DNA of 12,500 nt from Halisarca cf. caerulea. Its lineage: Eukaryota; Porifera; Demospongiae; Chondrillida; Halisarcidae. The stretch covers positions 6,744,979 through 6,757,478 of the forward strand of contig CAUJGJ010000313.1 in the NCBI GenBank assembly GCA_963170055.1, read 5' to 3'. Shown one piece after another: positions 8,774-12,500 of the stretch. The first letter of the stretch is position 1. The number at the start of each line of letters is the position of its first letter. Below the pieces are notes generated by a model. That model saw only the letters and a program-made list of their open reading frames with translations, had not been told where the DNA came from and did no database searches. Both the position numbers and the translations under genes were made by a program.

Positions 8774-9220
8774 CATGATTGCAACACAACACAAATTTCC
8801 TATTGTAATTTAGTGCACGCATCATACATCACATGGACACCTGCATGGAACAAGTATGCTGCTACATGCAGTAAACCCGTAAGTGCCTACAAGTTTGTTG
8901 TGTTAAACATCCACTTGCAATTGCACATAAACACATTTATGCATATAATATATGTAACCTTTCTAGATTTAGGTCAGCTGCAAGTAATTAATGCATTGTT
9001 TTGTATAGATAACTGGTAATATATATAGTATTAGTGATGTATTCACATGTCATGACGATGTAATGTAGGCAGGCATGTACAAGAAGAAAACAGACATTAA
9101 GTACAAAGTACACCATTACATTCTACATATATAACTGTAATAGGCAGACACATATAGGAACATTATGGGAAAAGGTATACAATTCACATGCAAGATGTCT
9201 GCACTGCGGTTGGCTCTTAC
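8774..9220. other. Gene-free AT-rich stretch, probably intron on the minus strand
   Basis: No exon, RNA gene or repeat that I can support. The plus frame at 8735-9019 overlaps the transposon relic and has no domain. The position between candidate exons at 8214-8330 and 9221-9267 suggests intron. Confidence 0.35.
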
Positions 9221-9267
9221 CTGATCATCAAAACTTGCTGATTGTGGTTCGTCAGTGCTCAACTCTC
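9221..9267 (-). CDS. Candidate small internal exon, phase 1 to phase 0
   Basis: On the minus strand the acceptor CATCTCACAG precedes 47 nt that read, after two bases of a split codon, ELSTDEPQSASFDDQ, then a strong donor CAG|GTAAGAG. Its outgoing phase 0 equals the incoming phase of the 8214-8330 exon, giving an in-frame acidic tail. Its incoming phase 1 equals the outgoing phase of the transmembrane exon at 12333-12464, where the joined codon would be AGA (Arg). Short length makes chance possible, but the donor is very close to consensus. Confidence 0.45.
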
Positions 9268-9283
9268 CTGTGAGATGCATGTA

Positions 9284-9411
9284 TTATGTACATGTTGGAC
9301 ATTCATGGAAATCCAGCTCTGAGACAAAATCACTAGTCTGACAAATATAAGCTTCAATTAGTTTGTACTCATCACAATCCATGGATTTACGCAGCTCAGA
9401 TGAATGGGCCC
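9284..9411 (-). CDS. Candidate alternative terminal exon with YKLI and YICQ motifs
   Basis: On the minus strand the acceptor GTGTACACTGCAG is followed by a 41-codon frame ending in TAA at 9284, just 16 bp before the next candidate exon. It reads AHSSELRKSMDCDEY, then KLIEAYICQTSDFVSEL and ends HECPTCT. It starts in phase 1, as needed to follow the transmembrane exon (codon AGG, Arg). An internal donor-like GTAAAT after the sixth codon (phase 1) would instead give a 21-nt mini-exon joining the 9221-9267 exon. Two close tyrosines could be phosphorylation sites, though spacing is not that of an ITAM. Whether it is used cannot be told from the sequence. Confidence 0.3.
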
Positions 9412-9444
9412 CTGCAGTGTACACTAATACTAATCACAGTCAAT

Positions 9445-9506
9445 TGGTATAATGCAAATGCACAGCCGTGTGCACACGGCTGTGTATTTGCTTTAGCATT
9501 ATACCA
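9445..9506. repeat. Near-perfect 62-bp hairpin
   Basis: TGGTATAATGCAAATGCACA pairs with the complement of TGTGTATTTG...GCATTATACCA around the centre GCCGTGTGCACACGGC; only a 5-nt bulge breaks the symmetry. It probably is a tiny foldback element. It lies between two minus-strand candidate exons and would be in an intron. Confidence 0.8.
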
Positions 9507-9652
9507 GCCGGGAGCAGCTGTTATTAAGAATGGAAGAACCTAGGTTTGTCATCCTGTTCCTTTATAACCAGTTCCTCCTAATTAGTCATGATTTTTATAC
9601 TTCAACTGAAGCCTGTGAGGGTACATGCTAATGCACGTGTCATTTAACAAAC

Positions 9653-9724
9653 CTGAATAGGTGGTTCCTGCAAAACTGTACTTTGTTGTGCAGGTCCACT
9701 TGGATCAATTTCAGTATATGACCT
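9653..9724 (-). CDS. Candidate cytoplasmic-tail exon with SYTEI motif
   Basis: On the minus strand GGCTTTGAACAG precedes 24 codons, RSYTEIDPSGPAQQ then STVLQEPPIQ, followed by CAG|GTTTGT. Both ends are phase 0, so it would splice in frame to the 8214-8330 exon (phase 0). A slightly longer version starting at the previous AG (after GGACAG) would add CAC TGC CAT and four further codons. SYTEI is an SH2-binding type YxxI motif. An upstream partner is not visible, unless a phase-0 donor inside the receptor tail exon (GAG|GTATAC near 11665) is used. Confidence 0.35.
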
Positions 9725-10382
9725 CTGTTCAAAGCCACAATGGCAGTGCTGTCCATATTAGGAGTAGGAAACTGACTTTCGAAAAAATAGTAGGAAATAG
9801 GCTGCATGCATGTGAATTCCTATATATATAAAATGAATCACAGAAATAAGTGAAAACAGTGCACATCCTTTATGCATGGTCTTGTGTCAATCCTACGTAC
9901 ATCCTTTAACCATTTTTAAATGGTTCTTATGCACCATAACTAGTACTAATAATATTATTGCTGCATAATGTCTCGCCCTATGGATGTCAGTTCAGCCTAG
10001 TATACAACAAACACCATGCAGAACGAAAAGAAGTGTACATGTACGGCCGGGCAATGTGCAAAAGAAATTGAGCATGCATGGAGTATTCCCCTCGTTAATT
10101 TACTGATCATTTCTACAATTGGAGGGATGAGTTGTGAATGTCGTATAAGCTATAATATATATACAGCTATAATTAACTTGCTTCCCTCATTGCTACGTAC
10201 CAAATCAAAACAGCTAGACTAGATCTGATGTCATATTATTAATATTTTTTGCTCTGAAACAAATTAAATGTCCACAAATATCATGTAGATCATGCCAATG
10301 TTAGTATTACATGAAGGATCCTTTCATCTTACACATCTGCTCCTTTATATATATGAGATCTTCAAATGATCAAAACCAGCTG

Positions 10383-10385
<3 letters not shown>
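9725..10385. other. Gene-free AT-rich stretch
   Basis: No exon with both splice sites or any hydrophobic segment was found on the minus strand, and the only sizeable plus frame (10016-10222, 68 codons) has no recognisable content or splice support. A short hairpin-like word AACCATTTTTAAATGGTT occurs near 9908-9925. Confidence 0.4.
9908..9925. repeat. Short perfect palindrome AACCATTTTTAAATGGTT
   Basis: AACCATTT is separated by TT from AAATGGTT, a perfect 8-bp inverted repeat. It is small and AT-rich, so chance is a sufficient explanation. Confidence 0.5.
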
Positions 10386-10432
<47 letters not shown>

Positions 10433-10450
10433 GCACACACGCACACATAC
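10386..10450. repeat. CA microsatellite
   Basis: About 21 uninterrupted CA dinucleotides (10386-10428), then CA mixed with CGCA words to about 10450. It is oriented opposite to the TG tract that begins 96 bp later. Confidence 0.95.
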
Positions 10451-10545
10451 AAACTAATACACAAACACGCACATTTCGGAACGAGTGTATGCCATCTGTG
10501 TTTGTATTGTAACCACTGCAGCAAGATCACTACAGGACATATATA

Positions 10546-10691
<146 letters not shown>

Positions 10692-10925
10692 ATGGTGAGC
10701 AGGCAGATCAAAGGGTTAAAGCTCTATAAAAACCACTTCTGATCTACTACGTATACACAGCACACTGGCAATCAGGGTTCAGCTCTACAGCACACTTGCA
10801 ATCAAGACATTGAGAAGTCCTGACAAACAATTAACTTCATTTCCCTTGACCTCGAGCATTGCACAAGATCACAGGATGTATAGCACAAATTCATTAGTGC
10901 CATCCCATGACACAAGTTATACTAT

Positions 10926-11067
10926 AGTTGTCTCCCTCCCATGCATGCAAGTGGGTTGTGCAGCCATACAATCACACTTTTCTTTAATCACCTCGGGCTG
11001 ACACCCTCGGTGATTAAGGAAAAGTGTGATATATTAGCAGCACATGCCACTTGGGAGGGATACAACT
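10926..11067. mobile_element. 142-bp foldback (MITE-like) element
   Basis: The ends AGTTGTCTCCCTCCC and, on the other strand, AGTTGTATCCCTCCCAAG form imperfect inverted repeats. Inner arms ATCACACTTTTCTTTAATCACC and the complement of GGTGATTAAGGAAAAGTGTGAT pair nearly perfectly, leaving a loop of about 10 nt. The interior near the outer ends has diverged. A clear target duplication is not visible beyond a possible TA/A match, so the superfamily is undetermined. Confidence 0.75.
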
Positions 11068-11546
11068 ACCGTATACGTAGATGCTGATTTTTTTGCTATA
11101 GGATGATATTTTTGCTAATTAGCAGGTTAGGCTGTGATCATAAAAATTTAGGAGTCGTGTGCAGTCATTATCTGTGCAGGTATTATATATGTATATACAG
11201 TGTCAACTGCAAAAATTAGATTACAAATGTTCTTCAATATAATATGCAATATTAGCAAAATTTTAAGCCCCCAAAATAATTAATCCACATCTACAATAAT
11301 ACATAATATTAGATTGCACATTTTTATAAATGCAGCGGACCAACATGCACCACACCACATAACACCAGCTTCATGCGGGTGGCAATTCAATTTTAGGGCG
11401 TCTCCACACTATAGTACTAGTGCACCTCATCTAAAGTATACAGTATGCCGAGTATGTGAATTTACTCATGTAAATAGTTGTATCATTAAATTAACTTCAA
11501 AGTCACACATTAGATAAAACCATAATATTATATAGTTATTTTACAT
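11068..11546. other. AT-rich intergenic or intronic stretch, 3' of the receptor tail exon
   Basis: No gene seen. On the minus strand this is directly downstream of the stop codon at 11547 and should include that transcript's 3' UTR, but no canonical minus-strand AATAAA is visible close by. The plus frame at 11314-11517 has no recognisable domain. Confidence 0.4.
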
Positions 11547-11701
11547 TTAGAAATTTTCATAAACAGGGCTGGTTTTGATACTGAGTTCAACTTGTTCATA
11601 GCCGGGATTGGTTGTCATGGGAACACTGCGGTTATCAACTCCAGCATTGGTGTATACCTCAGATTTCCTCTCGTTTACCATAACTCTTCGCTTACGGTAC
11701 C
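11547..11701 (-). CDS. Terminal exon: receptor cytoplasmic tail with three tyrosine motifs
   Basis: On the minus strand the acceptor TTGGTTACAG precedes two bases of a split codon, then 50 codons and a stop at 11547. The peptide starts with the basic YRKRRVMVNERK and holds SEVYTNAG, then NPGYEQVEL, then PVYENF at the very end. YTNA and YENF fit the YxN type bound by Grb2-like SH2 domains; NPGY fits the NPxY type bound by PTB domains, and YEQV is a YxxV type. The incoming phase 1 matches the outgoing phase of the exon at 12333-12464 (shared codon AGG, Arg). Together they give a membrane helix with a short signalling tail. It is the C-terminal end of a receptor-like protein whose extracellular part lies beyond the window. 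Confidence 0.75.
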
Positions 11702-11712
11702 CTGTAACCAAT

Positions 11713-11937
11713 ACATGGGACATGAGTACATGGTAAGTGAGCATACATGCATGGGACTTAAGTACATGGGACGTGAGTACATGCATGGGACGCGAGTACA
11801 TGCATGGGACGTGAGTACATGGGATGTGAGTACATGCATGGGACGTGAGTACATGCATGGGACGTGAGTACATGGGACGTGAGTACATGCATGGGACGTG
11901 AGTACATGCATGGGATGTGAGTACATGGGATGTGAGT
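11713..11937. repeat. Intronic minisatellite, 15- and 19-bp units in a 53-bp higher-order period
   Basis: Units are ACATGGGACGTGAGT (15 bp) and ACATGCATGGGACGTGAGT (19 bp, with ATGC duplicated). From 11764 the order is 15-19-19 repeated three times (starts 11764, 11817, 11870) and a further 15 at 11923, so the real period is 53 bp. Flanking units at 11713-11763 are more diverged. The array lies in the intron between the membrane exon and tail exon of the minus-strand receptor, beginning 11 bp from the acceptor. The minus frame stays open from 11948 across the array into the tail exon, so a retained 3' part of the intron would remain in frame. Confidence 0.93.
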
Positions 11938-11981
11938 ACATGAGACATGGGAGGTACAGTGGTCCCCAGTTACTCACATAC

Positions 11982-12030
11982 CCTCAGGACTAGGCAAAAA
12001 GTATTCCTTTATCCAGGACATACATTCCCG
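11982..12030 (-). other. Possible cassette exon inside the receptor intron
   Basis: On the minus strand a strong acceptor (CCCCACTTCTTGCACAG) precedes 49 nt and a donor GAGG|GTATGT; a second, stronger donor word GTGAGT gives a 53-nt version ending at 11978. Read in the phase imposed by the membrane exon (phase 1) it reaches TAG after 13 codons, so inclusion would cut off all tyrosine motifs of the tail. In phase 0 it reads RECMSWIKEYFLPSPE. Neither length is a multiple of three. It may be unused. Confidence 0.25.
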
Positions 12031-12332
12031 CTGTGCAAGAAGTGGGGACTGTATACATGTATATATGTACATAATGTATGAATTTACATATGTGTATATT
12101 ATAATAAGGGTGCATACAAGCATATTAAAAAGGTAAAAGGATGTAGGAGCAACATAGGATAGGCGGAGGCTGGGGCACAAGCACATGGAACAAGAGCAAA
12201 GATGTCTTGGCAATAAGTCACTAGAAGAATTACACAGTCAGGGCAAACATTGCATGCAAAGTAAATCCTAGGAAAATTCTTGCTACAGTTACACATACAT
12301 ATACAGATCATCACAGTACATTGAATACATAC

Positions 12333-12464
12333 TTTTCAGTTTCTTCTGTCTCCTCTGACAAACAACACAACTTGCCAATACCACTCCTGCAATAGCTGCC
12401 AATGCCAGTACAACCAGCACACAGACTACCACAATGATGGCAGTGAGTGCTGTGAAGTCTTCAC
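12333..12464 (-). CDS. Transmembrane exon of a type I receptor-like protein (5' part beyond window)
   Basis: On the minus strand a CA-repeat intron ends in CACATAG and is followed by 132 nt bounded by the donor AAAA|GTATGT. Both ends are phase 1, typical of exons in animal extracellular and membrane proteins. The translation is GEDFTALT, then a helix of about 25 residues from AIIVVVCVLVV through LALAAIAGVVLA to SCVVC, then QRRQKKLK. The positive stop-transfer run fixes the cytoplasmic side as C-terminal, hence type I topology. AAIAG is a small-residue helix-packing motif, and the cysteines at the inner edge could be palmitoylated. Splicing to 11701 gives an in-frame 50-residue signalling tail. 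The ectodomain and protein family cannot be seen. Confidence 0.75.
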
Positions 12465-12467
12465 CTA

Positions 12468-12500
12468 TGTGTGTGTGTGTGTATGTGTGTGTGTGTGTGT
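12468..12500. repeat. TG microsatellite running off the window end
   Basis: TG repeat with one TATG interruption. On the minus strand it is a CA repeat that ends 3 bp before the splice acceptor dinucleotide AG (12465-12466) of the transmembrane exon. Its full length is unknown because the window ends. Confidence 0.9.

Noticed and set aside
10016..10222. 68-residue plus frame with a hydrophobic middle
   Set aside because: No recognisable family, no splice evidence, and the length is not unusual for AT-rich non-coding DNA.

Overview
The window looks like nuclear DNA of an invertebrate animal. Evidence: GT-AG exons with matching phases, a type I receptor-style membrane exon followed by a tyrosine-motif tail, an AATAAA signal, long TG/CA microsatellites, minisatellites and MITE-like inverted-repeat elements. 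The style (many ACATGTA and TGCATGC words, compact genes amid simple repeats) recalls a sponge or another early-branching animal, but I cannot prove the lineage from this sequence.

Bases 1-1700 hold no recognisable gene. They contain two short non-autonomous DNA-transposon relics: a Tc1/mariner-like element at 1062-1234 with TA target duplications, and a CpG-rich 194-bp element at 1462-1655 with a perfect 9-bp target duplication. The second ends 59 bp before the start codon of the main gene. Bases 1715-4114 are an uninterrupted 799-residue gene that fuses a caspase-like peptidase domain (GHAD and DCC motifs) to a ComEC/Rec2-type metallo-beta-lactamase domain (HYDNDH, LTGD and PHHGS motifs). 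This is the most unusual gene here. A 3' UTR with a 10-bp tandem repeat and a polyadenylation signal follows.

Bases 4750-7916 are mostly repeats: a nearly invariant 16-copy 19-bp array, a 1.1-kb TG-rich tract with an internal ~300-315 bp higher-order duplication, a 0.2-kb TG tract, and a 21-copy array of 15/17/19-bp CATGCCGTAT units. The long reading frames across them are by-products of repetition.

Bases 8200-12464 carry, on the minus strand, the 3' part of at least one receptor-like gene. A phase 1-1 transmembrane exon (12333-12464) joins in frame to a terminal exon (11547-11701) coding a 50-residue tail with three tyrosine motifs (YTNA, NPGYEQV, VYENF). The intron between them holds a minisatellite with a 53-bp higher-order period and a possible truncating cassette exon. 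Further downstream on the same strand are four candidate exons (9653-9724, 9284-9411, 9221-9267, 8214-8330). Their splice phases are compatible with alternative tails of the same receptor, or with a neighbouring gene whose upstream part I cannot find. Hairpin elements (9445-9506, 10926-11067, a relic at 8578-8771) and opposed CA/TG tracts (10386-10690) lie between them.

No direct functional link between the caspase-MBL gene and the receptor is visible. Both would fit immune or signalling roles, but that is inference.
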